A stretch of 64,000 nt of DNA from Prorocentrum cordatum. Taxonomy: Eukaryota > Sar > Dinophyceae > Prorocentrales > Prorocentraceae. The stretch spans positions 208,847 through 272,846 of the forward strand of contig CAUYUJ010014343.1 of assembly GCA_963575745.1 (NCBI GenBank). The letters are read 5' to 3'. Below the pieces are notes generated by a model that searched no databases, was not told the DNA's origin, and saw only the letters and a program-made list of their open reading frames with translations. Below are positions 52,885 to 62,652 of the stretch, piece by piece (position 1 is the stretch's first letter; every line of letters begins with the position of its first letter). The position numbers and the translations under genes are program-made.

Positions 52885-53140
52885 GTAAGCCCTATGAGCC
52901 TTTCCAGCCCAATAAGCTCTATAAGCCCTATACGCAACATGCGTCCGATCAAGCCGTACACGCCCTAGAACCCATAAAAGCCCAACACATCCCATAAAAC
53001 CTACCAACCGACACGCCGTAAAAACAGCATGAGCCGTATAAGCCGTATAAACCCGAAAAACTGATGAGTCCAGTAAGGCCTACTAACCCTATGAACTCCA
53101 TACGCCTCATAAGCCCTGATAACCCAGAAGAGCTCTGTCA
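52885..53140 (+). repeat. Degenerate AAGCCCTATGAGCC repeat, block 2
   Basis: Units TAAGCCCTAT, TAAGCTCTA and TAAGCCGTATAA over ~250 bp. Confidence 0.75.
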
Positions 53141-53249
53141 TCCCTGTAGGGATCATCGGGTTCATAGGTCCGATCGGTGTGGGAGCGCACTTCGGATGAA
53201 ATCCAAGATCCCAGTGCGTGTCCACTCCCGAGATGCACAGACCGAGACG

Positions 53250-53345
53250 GCACAGAGAGGGAGCGAGCGAGAGAGAGAGAGAGAGAAATAGAGAGAGAGA
53301 GAGAGACAAGAGAGAGAGCGAGAGAGAGAGAGCGAGCGACAGGCC
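53250..53345. repeat. (GA)n microsatellite
   Basis: GAGAGA runs with GCGA and AATA interruptions. Confidence 0.95.
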
Positions 53346-53929
53346 GAAAGAGAAGGGGACAGGTTTAATGGCAATGATAGAAAGAAACTGCGTGTTCAAG
53401 TAAGAAGTGCAGTGCTACAATGCGTGCGAGTACGACAGCGAGTATGACATCGATTGCTGGCTTTGGTAATCTGACTCAGGGACTTGGAGAGCTACCAGCG
53501 AAGGCAGGGACAGCCCAAATCGAAGGCCTCGCGTGTGCGCAGTGGAACTCTGGGGATGGAGGGGCGGAGAAGAGGGAAGACGAGAACGGGAAGAGCCGGG
53601 AGCGGTGCCAGGAGTGCACGCAGGGAGGCCGGGAGGTGGGCAGGCCGAAGGGCAGGTGCGGGGGGAGGGAGGCAGTGCGGAACGGATGGGCGGACGGACG
53701 GACGCAGGGGAGAGAGAGGCGGAGAGTCTCGAGCTAAGCCAGGCTGGACCGCGTCACGCCGGCGATAGCGCATAGCCGCTGTACGCGCGGTGACTCGACA
53801 ATGGATCCGTGCGGCATGGACCATCTGCGCCGCCTTGCCCTCTGGCACGTGAAGGCGTGGTAGGATGATGTCCTCTTGGTGTGTGGAACAGGTGGGTGCC
53901 ACCACCTTCCCGGGCGTCGTTCGGCCGAA
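53346..53929. other. No supported gene
   Basis: 53530-53730 is purine-rich without a clean unit. Confidence 0.35.
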
Positions 53930-54395
53930 AGCAGTCCTAGAGGCCTCCAATATGGCCCCAGGCGGCCCAAGAGGGACCAACTGGCCAGAATCCTCCAATA
54001 CGACCTCCAGGCAACCCAAGAGGACTACCAGACGGGCCAGGTCGGCCCCACGAGAGCCCCAAGCTGGCCCAAGAGGACCTCGAGACCAAGACGGCCCCAA
54101 GACGGCCCAAGAGGCTCCAATACGGCTTGAGAGGGCCACAAGGACCTCCCCAAGAGCATTACCAGGACGGCCCCACGAGAGCCCCCAGCTGGCCCAAGAG
54201 GGCCTCGAGAGGGACCCAGGACGGCATGTCGACGGCCCAGGGCACCCCACGACGGCCAGGGCGGCCCCAAAACGGCCCAAGAGGCTCCAACACGGCTTGA
54301 GAGGACCCCAAGGCGGCCCAAAGGACCCCCCAATGCTGCCCCACCGGGGCCCACGACTGCCCCAGGGCGGCCATCATGAGCTCCATGAGAGGTCC
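53930..54395 (+). repeat. Degenerate GGCCCAAGAGG repeat
   Basis: Same texture as 28470-29320. A longer ~135-bp duplication is visible: CGGCCCCACGAGAGCCCC(A) recurs near 54044 and 54171. Confidence 0.75.
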
Positions 54396-54464
54396 TCCAG
54401 AAGTGAACACGAAAAGGTGGCACATCTGACGGCCGTCCTCTTGATCCTCCCCACTATCACAATC

Positions 54465-54514
54465 AACATCATCGTCGTCGTCATCACCAGCATCATCATC
54501 AGCATCAGCATCAC

Positions 54515-54577
<63 letters not shown>

Positions 54578-54595
54578 AATCATCATCACCATCAT

Positions 54596-54626
<31 letters not shown>

Positions 54627-55181
54627 ATCATGATCAGCATCAGCACCATCAGCACCATCAGCATCGTCATCATCACCATCACCATCACTATCCCGATCGC
54701 TATCCTCAATACCATCATCATCACCATCATCTTCATCAGCATCATCATCAGTAGCATCAGCATCCACATAAGCGCCATAATCAGAATCCTCATCCTCCTC
54801 CTCATCCTCATCAGCAGCCGTATATTGAACAACCTAATCGTTGTAATGATCATCAGCATCAGCATCAGCATCAGCAGCAGCAGCGCCTTCGCCATCATCA
54901 TCATCATCATCAACATCATCGTAACCCTTCCCCTCATCAACAATACCACCTCCAACACCATTATCATCAGCAGCAACATCGTCGTCATCATTATCAACAC
55001 AATCATGTGCAGCAGAAAACTCATCATCATAATCGCCATCGGCTTCCCCGCGATCGTCGTGTACGTCGTCGTCAGTATCACCATCATCATCACCACAACC
55101 CTCATCATCCTCCAGATCCTCCACATCCTAATATGCAGCATCACCATCTGCATCACCATCATAACCTCTATCACAACCACC

Positions 55182-55213
<32 letters not shown>

Positions 55214-55320
55214 CATCATCATCCTCCTCATCCTCATCCTCATCCTCATCACCATCACCATCACCATCACCATCATCACCATCACCATCACCATCATCAT
55301 AATCATCATCAGTTCCGGCA
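54465..55320 (+). repeat. (CAT)n microsatellite block
   Basis: Pure (CAT)n at 54508-54577 and looser CAT/CAG/CAC triplets elsewhere. Ile- or His-rich frames are artefacts. Confidence 0.95.
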
Positions 55321-55681
55321 ACATCATCAGCATGCTATGACTCCCTCCCGTTCGATAATGTGATTATACTCCCCACGTCATCCTTATCACCATTGCTGGA
55401 TCTGCCATTATCACATCCATGCTCGTATTAGAATGGAGCAGCACGATGACACGGAAGAGCATGCCTCTCCCGAGCCTCGGGACACGAGGTGTCACGTGTT
55501 ACGGCAACATCGCCACGCAGGGTGCTGGGCTGGCGCGGTGGCGGGACTTGCCGCGGGCGGCCGTATAGCGCTGCACATGAAAACACCGAGCTCCCATACA
55601 CCCCTCCCACAAAGGCGCTTGGCCCACTGTGCCAGCGCTTTCAACGCAAACACGGAGTGCATCGAGCTCGCCATGCTAGTG

Positions 55682-55830
55682 TTAGGTCGGGCATGTCCTC
55701 CTATAGGCGGATGTTTGACGCAAGCTGAGAAGCAGTTACAAAAACGCAACAATACTATAAAAAAACGTCCCCCTACATTTGTTTGACTATTTTCGAATAT
55801 CCCTCCTGAAGAGGGACAGGCCCGACTTAA
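55682..55830. mobile_element. Family-M MITE, copy F (149 bp, 7/8-bp TSD)
   Basis: TTAGGTCGGGCATGTCC ... AGAGGGACAGGCCCGACTTAA. TGCTAGTG at 55674-55681 and TGCTAGCG at 55831-55838. Confidence 0.9.
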
Positions 55831-55838
55831 TGCTAGCG

Positions 55839-56504
55839 AATGGGCACTCGAGGATTCCAGAAGTCCCCGGAGATCTCCAGACGTCCGAAGAGGCCTCCGC
55901 ATCCTTCCGAGGCCCAGAACAATCATCAATACACACGTCCAGGGACCTAGACCCTCGAACCCCCCTTCTCCGCCCCGCCCTTCCTCCTCGAACCTCGATT
56001 CCACACCTTCGAACTTCAAGTCCTCCTCGATCCAGAGGACTCCACCCTCGAGCCTCGACGCTACCCTCCCCGAAGCCAGAGGATCGCGGGGACCTCGCGC
56101 GGACGCCCGTCAGTCTGCACCTTCGGGGGCGGGGCCGGCTGGGAGTGCGCGGCGGGGCGGAGGGGCGGCCGTCGACCCCTGGAGCGAGCGCGCGAACGCC
56201 CGCGAACAGAACGCCCCGTATCCGCGGCGTCGCGGCAGAAGGGCCCCGCCCGCGAGGCCGCGGATGGGGACATGCTTTTCGCCCACGAAGGGCGAGCGGA
56301 GCGTAGTGGAGTGGGCACCGCTGCGGATGCAGGTGAGACGTCTGGATTGATCGGACGGCTTGGGCCTGGTACTCTCGAGCGTCGGTGCAACTGCTCGGCT
56401 CGAATCAGAACCTTCGAGGCTGAACCTCCCTTGATCCTGTTGGTGTAACATTGGCAAACAATTATCGATTCCCCCGGTGCTATCCGTACGCGCGCGGACT
56501 TAAG
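55839..56504. other. No supported gene
   Basis: 55940-56070 has the TCGAACCTCGA-type repetition also seen at 3060-3170. The rest is GC-rich, unrecognised. Confidence 0.35.
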
Positions 56505-56585
56505 ACCAAATCTCCATCCGTGAAACTTCGGGACACTTTTATGGGGAATCGAGGCGGCGCTGAGGCAAGAACCACATTTTGAATT
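56505..56585 (-). repeat. Single ~83-bp satellite unit
   Basis: CATCCGTGAAACTTCGGGACAC, then GAGGCGGCGCTGAGGCAAGA and ACCACATTTTGAA, the same unit as 3566-3995. Confidence 0.8.
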
Positions 56586-57059
56586 CTGGGGCCAGGGCCT
56601 GAGGGAATCACTTCCAGGGGCGAGAAGTAATTAGTTTTCGTCGGAGGGGGGAAATTCTAGAATTGCTACATCAAGGTTATTCCCTGCCGTGGGCGCTCTG
56701 TGGCAGTCTGCGGCAGTCCTCCGGGGACCTCGGGGAACCTCCAGAGAGGCCTCCCCGCGGGGACCTCTGGAGAAGCCCGTCTGGAGACCTCTCCGGGCGC
56801 CCTTCACGGGGGTGGTGGAGCGAGGCCGGGGTGTGGGAAAGGAGGAGGAGCTGGAGGCTTGTTGTATTCGGAGGTGGGCTAGAGTCGAGTGAACAACACC
56901 CGAACGCGCGGCACAGCGACGAGCAGGGACCGCACGAGGGCCAGGAAGACGAACCGGCGAGGGCCACAGAAGACACGCGGCGGAGGGACAACGGCAGAGG
57001 GGGAGGGGGAGGCAGAGGAGGTCGTGGAACAGGCAAAAAGGGAACAACCCAAGAGGTAC

Positions 57060-57165
57060 CGGTACCGCTGCTCCCAGGACCTCTCCCGGGATGCGTTCGG
57101 ACCAGGAGTTCGAGGCGCATCCCGCGGCGGCGACGAGAGCAGCCCAGGAGGCCCCACGAGGGGAA
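57060..57165 (+). repeat. Dispersed repeat with B-box-like motif, copy 2
   Basis: GGTACCGCTGCTCCCAGGAC, GATGCGTTCGGACCAGGAG, TTCGAGGCGCATCCCGC. Confidence 0.65.
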
Positions 57166-57169
57166 AACG

Positions 57170-57365
57170 AGGAGGAGGAGGAGGAAGAGGAGGAGGAGGA
57201 GGAGGAGGAGGAGGAGGATGGGGAGGAGGAGGAAGAGGGGGGGCAGGGGGAGGAGGAAGAGGAGGAGGAGGGAGGAGGAGGAGGAGGAGAGGAGGAGAGG
57301 AGGAGGAGGATGGGAGGAGGAGGGGGAGGAGGGGGAGGAGAAGGAGGGGGGAGGGGGGAGGAGCG
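57170..57365. repeat. (GAG)n microsatellite
   Basis: GGA triplets with GGGGGA interruptions. Confidence 0.95.
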
Positions 57366-57540
57366 TGGGTACCTCTTCTTCCGCTGAGGAAGCGCCCCTC
57401 TCGGCTGCACCGACGGCCTCCTCGGCTCCCAGGCCGCCCCGAGCCGCGGGGCAGCGCGTGGCGCCCCCCGCGCGCAGGGCCCCGGGGGCGGGGCCTGCAC
57501 CGGAGCGGGCCGCCCCCCGACGGGGGGGGGGAAGCCAAAG

Positions 57541-57709
57541 CTAGGTCGGGCCTATCCCCCTCCAAGGGGATGGTGGACGAGAAATAAAAAGCATTCAAAA
57601 CACTCTCCAAAAAATAACGAATATATATATATACACATTAAAAAATCCCCTGACTATTTGTTTTACTGGTTTTGAATGTTCCCCCTGTAGAGGGACATGC
57701 CCGACCTAA
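57541..57709. mobile_element. Family-M MITE, copy G (169 bp, perfect 8-bp TSD)
   Basis: CTAGGTCGGGCCTATCC ... AGAGGGACATGCCCGACCTAA. AGCCAAAG lies at 57533-57540 and 57710-57717. A (TA)n run sits inside at 57621-57632. The cleanest copy for defining the family. Confidence 0.95.
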
Positions 57710-57717
57710 AGCCAAAG

Positions 57718-57905
57718 GGGCACAGGGAGACACACACACACACAAATGAATAAATACACAAGAATCCCCGGATCCCCTATATATTTTCTAATATTTTCTC
57801 GGTTTCGTCTTCCCCCCCCCCTTCCCATATTTCTTCACATCTTCCTGGGAGGCGACGATCAATTCGGTCTGTGTTGTTTCCCCTCCTGACCCACCTGCGG
57901 CCCCG
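57718..57905 (+). repeat. Dispersed repeat, copy 3 of the 14336-14510 family
   Basis: GGGGCACAGGGAGACACACA, AATAAATACACAAGAATCCC, TTTCTCGGTTTCGTCTTCC, GGCGACGATCAATTCGG and CTCCTGACCCACCTG. It begins at the right TSD of MITE copy G. Confidence 0.75.
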
Positions 57906-58000
57906 CGGGGCTTGGCGCATACCCACAAGTCAGGCGCGGACTCTTGCGTGGTACACGCTACGGCCCCCAGTAAGCCGTAGCGCAACATCACATTAGAGGC
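57906..58000 (+). repeat. Dispersed repeat, shared with 60885-60985
   Basis: GGGGCTTGGCGCATACC, GCGTGGTACACGCTACGG and GCCGTAGCGCAACATCA, versus GGGGCTTAGCGTATACC, GCGTGATATACGCTACGG and GGCGTAGCGCAACATGT. Confidence 0.8.
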
Positions 58001-58027
58001 CTTCCAGGTCCCAGGTGGGGTCGGAGT

Positions 58028-58190
58028 AGATCGGGTCGGAGGATCGAGCCGCATCGGCGATGCATCGGCGATGCACCGGGGATGCACCGGCGATGCATCG
58101 TTGACGTGGGCGATGCATCGGCGACGTAGGCGTGGAGGTAATCGGGCTTTACTTCGAGCCGCATCGCCGATGCATCGGCGATGTGGCTCC
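58028..58190. mobile_element. Foldback element with GATGCATCGGCG minisatellite, copy 1
   Basis: GGTCGGAGGATCGAGCCGCA at the left, GATGCATCGGCGATGCACCG units inside and GAGCCGCATCGCCGATGC at the right. Less complete than copy 2. Confidence 0.65.
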
Positions 58191-58390
58191 CATGACGGCC
58201 CAACAGGTCCCCAAGACGGCCCAAGACGGCCGAAGACGGCCCAAAGACGGTCCCAAGAGAGGCCCAAGAGGGAGTCCCCAAGAGGCGCCCAAGAGGCCCC
58301 CAACAGGCCTCAAGGAGACCCCCAAGAGAGCCCAAATATGCCCCAAGAGGCTCCAAAACGGCTTCCAGACGCTGCCGAGACGCCTGCCAC
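58190..58390 (+). repeat. Degenerate CCCAAGACGGCC repeat
   Basis: CCCAAGACGG and CCCAAGAGGC units. Confidence 0.75.
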
Positions 58391-58711
58391 GAGAAGCACC
58401 CACGGCGCTATCCACGCAGCCGCACGCGCTAGTGTTGGGGGGGCCGGCGGCAGAGGGCGAAGCCCTTCAGAGAGAGATAGAGAGAGAGAGAGACATGTTA
58501 CACATGTGTATATATATATATATATAGATCCACACATGTATAGTATATATGCATGTATGTATACATATCGGCCGACTCCAGGCCACTGAACGCCGCGCTG
58601 GGGTCGCCGCCGAGATAATGCGGCGAAGACCTGACACGAAGGGTCGCACTACCGTGCCCCCATCGTCGTGTCTTCATCGACTGTAGAGGCCTCCTAGATG
58701 GCGTTGGAATA
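58391..58711. repeat. GA and TA microsatellites in otherwise unassigned DNA
   Basis: (GA)n at 58470-58494 and (TA)n at 58508-58526 with CATGTATA units to 58566. Nothing else recognised. Confidence 0.8.
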
Positions 58712-58903
58712 GATGGGGTTGGAGGATCGCGCCGCATCGCCGCCGATACATGGGCGATGCATCGGCGATGCATCGGCGATGCACCAACAATGCATCGTCG
58801 ACGTAGGTGATGCATCGGCGACGTCAGCGTGGAGGAAATCTGGCTCCACATCGAGCCGCATCGCCGATGCACCGGCAATGCGGCGCGATCCTCCGACCCC
58901 ATC
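58712..58903. mobile_element. Foldback element with GATGCATCGGCG minisatellite, copy 2
   Basis: Left end GATGGGGTTGGAGGATCGCG plus CCGCATCGCCG is matched in inverse by CGGCAATGCGGCGCGATCC plus TCCGACCCCAT, about 30 bp with two or three mismatches. The interior is GATGCATCGGCG units and a GGCTCCACATCGAGCCGCA segment. Confidence 0.8.
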
Positions 58904-58969
58904 CCTCGCGTTCGGCTGCCAGAGGACCCCAGAAAGCCCGCACCAGAGGTCACTCCGGCGAAGGGTCAC

Positions 58970-59165
58970 TCTTACAGTGGAGGCACAAGGAACCTTCCAC
59001 AGGAAACCTAACCCCGAGGCCCCAGGACGTCGATTAATTTCTAGTGTGTGGGCCCCTGTGTGGGCGTCACGCCTTCCATATGTAGCCAAAACCATCGACA
59101 CCCCCCGCAAAAAAAAACAGGGCACCCTGGAGGCAGGCAGGGTGCTTCTCGGCATGGGCCTCCGC
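58970..59165 (+). repeat. Dispersed repeat, second copy of 11085-11275
   Basis: GGAACCTTCCACAGGAAACC, CCCCAGGACGTCGATTA, AAAACCATCGACACC and GGGCACCCTGGAGGCAGGCAGGG in order. Confidence 0.75.
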
Positions 59166-59196
59166 TGCTCGCGCAGTCGATCATCGTCCGGCCTGG

Positions 59197-59380
59197 CTGA
59201 CTACCTACCAGACCACCCCAACCCAACCTGAAGACCCGAATTTCGGGTTTGGAGGGGGGGTAAGGGTTCCACATGTGTTTTTGCGATGTTTCCCGACACC
59301 CCCCCACTGGAAATCGAGGGTAAATCTGAGCCTTCGGGTTGGGCTGCGGGTGGTTCGGTGGGTGGTGACCGGCCGCATCT
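59197..59380 (+). repeat. Dispersed repeat, second copy of 49130-49290
   Basis: TGACTACCTACCAGACCACC, CCCGAATTTCGGGTTTGG, GGGTTCCACATG, TGTTTCCCGACACCCCC and GGTTCGGTGGGTGG. Confidence 0.75.
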
Positions 59381-59611
59381 TGACTCCATCGGGCCGTGCG
59401 GAGGTGCAGCGCGCGGCGGTGAGCGGCCGCGTGCCCCGCCCCCCCCCCGCCCCGGGGCGGAGGCGGCCGTGCCCGCCTTTCGCCTCGGCGTTGCTCGGGG
59501 GAGGCTGGTTCTCGTCCTCCTGAGGGCCGGCCGGCAGAAAGCAGGGGCCCCAGCCGGCAGAAAGCAGTGGCGCACTCGCAAAAGGACTCTGGATACGAGG
59601 ACGGCGACCGC

Positions 59612-59665
59612 GTTAGGTAGGGCATGTCCCCGTGCAGGCGCTTTTTGGACGAAAAGAATCGCCAA
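59612..59665 (+). mobile_element. Solo left end of a family-M transposon
   Basis: TTAGGTAGGGCATGTCCCCG then TGCAGGCGCTTTTTGGACG, like the first 45 bp of copies C and F. No right end is seen downstream to 60 kb. Confidence 0.6.
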
Positions 59666-59754
59666 CAAAGCTTGGCGGAAAAGGAGGAGGAAGAGGATGA
59701 GAGGATGAGGGTGAGGAGGAGAAGAAGGAGGAGGAGGAGAAGGAGGAGGGGTCG

Positions 59755-59920
59755 GGGTTGATGGTGATGATGATGACGATGCTGATGGTGATGAGAATTA
59801 TGATGACGATGATGCTGCTGATGATGGCGATGGTGATGGCGATGGTGACGATGATGATGATGATGAGACGGAGGAGGAGGAGGAGACGGAGGAGGAGGAG
59901 GAGGAGGACAGGACAAGACA
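59755..59920. repeat. GATGATG/GGTGATGG and GGA microsatellites
   Basis: GATGATGATGACGATG, GGCGATGGTGATGG units then GGAGGAGGA. Confidence 0.9.
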
Positions 59921-60206
59921 GGACATCCGCATAAAGAGCTTTCAACGTCAAAACTGTGCGTTTCTGGCATATTTCCCCTGCGATTGATTTTGCAACGGCC
60001 CTAACTTCTCACTCGGGCCGGCAGGGGGCATACCCCGTTGCTCAAGGAGTGAGCTCCGAGGTGGCCCCGTAGAGAGCCTCGCTACCTTACGATTACGAGT
60101 CCCTGCGGGTCAGTGCGGGGGGGAACAGCTGCTGGCTCTTTCGCGTGCCCAAGGGGAGGAGGAGGAGGAGGAGGAGGAGGAGGAGGAGGAGGAGGAGGAG
60201 GAGGAG

Positions 60207-60362
60207 GAGGATCGCGCCGCATCGCCGATGCCTTGGCGATACATCGCCGATGCATCGGCGATGCATCGGCGATGCATCGGCGACGCGGGCGTGGAGAAGA
60301 ACGGGGCTCCACATCGAGCCGCAGCGCCGTTGCGTCGGCGGTGCGGCGCGACCCTTCGACCC
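60207..60362. mobile_element. Foldback element with GATGCATCGGCG minisatellite, copy 3
   Basis: GGATCGCGCCGCATCGCCG at the left and CGGCGGTGCGGCGCGACCC plus TTCGACCCC inverted at the right. It is preceded by (GGA)n at 60156-60208. Confidence 0.75.
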
Positions 60363-60611
60363 CATCTTCTCGGATCCCGGTTGAAAGTCCTAGATGTGTC
60401 CCTCCCTCCAAGACGCTCGCATGGGGTGGTTTGCAAAAGCGCACCCTTGGGGGCGGGCGATGACCTCGACAGAGTTCTCCGCCGCGCCACGAGGAGGCCC
60501 GACGAGGGCAAAGTGCTGCCCCCCGCGCCCCGACGACGCAGATCGCAGACCACACCCCTGCCCCACCACACCCTCTGTAAACGCCGATTTGGGGGAAACC
60601 CAACAAGCACC

Positions 60612-60715
60612 GATACCGCTACTCCCCGGACCTCTGCCGCGGTGCGTTCTCACAGGAGTTTCGAGGCGAATCCAGCGGTGGTGGGCGACGAGGGCCTCCG
60701 AGGAGGCCCGAGAGG
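60612..60715 (+). repeat. Dispersed repeat with B-box-like motif, copy 3
   Basis: ATACCGCTACTCCCCGGACC, GGTGCGTTCTCACAGGAG and TTTCGAGGCGAATCCAGCGG. Confidence 0.65.
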
Positions 60716-60884
60716 GAGTCAACTAAGGAGTGGTAGAGGCATGGGCATGGGTCCCTTTTACGAAAACGGCACCTATGCACGGCAGTCTGCCTGGATTCCC
60801 TTCAGGCCCCGCTCCAACGCAGTACGGTACACATGCTTGTTCGGATTGGAATGGGCACGAAAACAAACTACACCACACCACCTA

Positions 60885-60985
60885 CGGGGGCTTAGCGTAT
60901 ACCAGGAAATCTGGCGTGGGCTTTTGCGTGATATACGCTACGGCTCCCGATGTGGCGTAGCGCAACATGTAAGGCCGTAGATGAG
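60885..60985 (+). repeat. Dispersed repeat, second copy of 57906-58000
   Basis: See 57906-58000. The internal GATATACGCTACGG/GGCGTAGCGC pair could form a small hairpin. Confidence 0.8.
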
Positions 60986-61179
60986 GTGGTGCCACTTTTT
61001 TGTTGGTCGATCGATGGACTTATCACAATGCACCGTACCGTTCCTGTCGAGGATCGACGGCGCCTCAGGAGACGCCAACGCGGCAAAGTGCAGACAAGTC
61101 GTCTGCGGACTCTGTTGCCACTCTGAGATTCCATCCTTCCCAGACCCTGTGCTGTATAGTCGGGGGGCCTCGTCCGTCC

Positions 61180-61580
61180 CGTCGCGTCGCGATCCAAATC
61201 GAATCCGTATTAAGTCAGTGTCGAGCGCGGCGATTTGGGCGCCGCGGGGGCCCCCGCGGGGGGACCAAACACAAGCGCGCAAGACGCCACTATCGCATCG
61301 CGTTCGGCGATCGGGCCAGAGAGACCATAATCGAATCGATAAGTCGGATCGGCGATCAAAACGAATCGGATCGGTCGAAATCGGCAGCCGAGTCAAGAGA
61401 AGTCGAATCGGCGGAAATTCGCGGGCTAAGAGGCCTCCGTTGAGACATCGGAATCCACATCGGAATCCGAAGCCCAATCGAATGCGGAAGTCGGAACCCA
61501 CCGAACTCGAGTCGACTCGAGTCGACGGCATCGAACTGAGCCCCGGCAAGGGTCACTCCGGCGAAGGGTCGCTCTTACGG
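61180..61580 (+). repeat. GAATCGGA-rich sequence with a copy of the 24901-25070 repeat
   Basis: 61250-61310 shares GCGGGGGGACCAAACACA and GCGTTCGGCGATCGG with 24955-25020. 61320-61520 is rich in AATCGGATCG and GTCGAATCGG without strict period. Confidence 0.6.
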
Positions 61581-61616
61581 CTAAACGCACACGGCGCGGC
61601 GGCAGTTGGGCGTGGC

Positions 61617-61766
61617 TTAATGGGGGGGTCATAACTGGGGGGGCCAGAAACGGTCCCCTTTCGTGCCCCTTTCGGGCCCCTCTGGAGCCCCAGGGGGCTC
61701 GTTTAGGTACCGTTTGGGTACCTTTTCGAACCACCCTCGCCACCCCCCCATGTATGACCCCCCATT
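61617..61766. mobile_element. MITE-like inverted-repeat element, TTAATGGGGGGGTCATA ends
   Basis: TTAATGGGGGGGTCATAACTGGGGGGG at the left is matched by CCCCCCCATGTATGACCCCCCATTA at the right. Between lie smaller symmetric blocks (GGGTACC/GGTACC, GGCCCCTCTGG/CCAGGGGGC). No clear target duplication (GGCGTGGC versus CGCGGCGC). Confidence 0.7.
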
Positions 61767-61949
61767 ACGCGGCGCCCAAGGCAGGCATCGGCGCGTCTCC
61801 CGGGCCGTCTCGCCGCGGCCGCGGCGGCCGCCCCTGGCGCCCTGGCGGGGCCGCCGGGGGGCAGGGCGCTGGCGCGAGGCGCGGGGGGGCGCACGCCGCC
61901 TCCTGCGTGCCCTCGCCCTCTACGCTCCGAAAATCTATGCGCAGACACC

Positions 61950-62225
61950 TCCCTCCATCCCTCCTTCCCTCCCTCCTTCCCTCCCTCCCTCCCTCCTCCC
62001 CGCTCCCCTACCTCCGCCGCTCCTCCTCCTCATCCTCCTCCTCCTTCCTCCTCCTCCTCCTCCGCTCTCCTCGCTCTCCTTTCTCTCTTTTCTTTCCTTC
62101 CCTTCCTCCTCCGCTCCTCTCCTCCTTCTCCTCTCTCTCCTTCCTCATCCTCCTCCTCCTCCCTTCTCCTCCCCCTCTCTGTCTCTTCCTCCTCCCTCCT
62201 CCTCCCCTCCTCCTCCTCTTTTCCC
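61950..62225. repeat. CTC/CCTT microsatellite
   Basis: CCCTCCCTCCTTCC units then CTC-rich triplets to 62220. Confidence 0.9.
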
Positions 62226-62324
62226 CACATCCTGAGTGGGGTTCTTGTTTTCCCAGAACACCCTCTCCTTCCCACCCACCTCCCGCTCCATCTTCCATAC
62301 AGCACAATATTATTCCTACCACAC

Positions 62325-62650
62325 ACACCATACCATACCATAGTTCCATCCACACATACCATACCATACCATACCATACCATACCATACCATACCACACC
62401 GTACGTACCATACCATAGTTCCTACCACACATACCATACCATACCATACCATACCATACCACACCATACGTACCATACCGTACCATACCATACCATGGCG
62501 TACCATAGCATACCGTACCATATCACACCAATGCCACACCGTACCATACTATACCATACCATACCTCCAGTACCATACCATACCATATCATACCATACCG
62601 TACCATACCATACCTACCATACCATTCCATACCTCCAGTACCATACCGTA
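62325..62650 (+). repeat. (CCATA)n pentanucleotide microsatellite
   Basis: ACCATACCATACC repeats with CACACC, CGTACC and TCCAGTACC interruptions. Confidence 0.95.
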
Positions 62651-62652
62651 CC

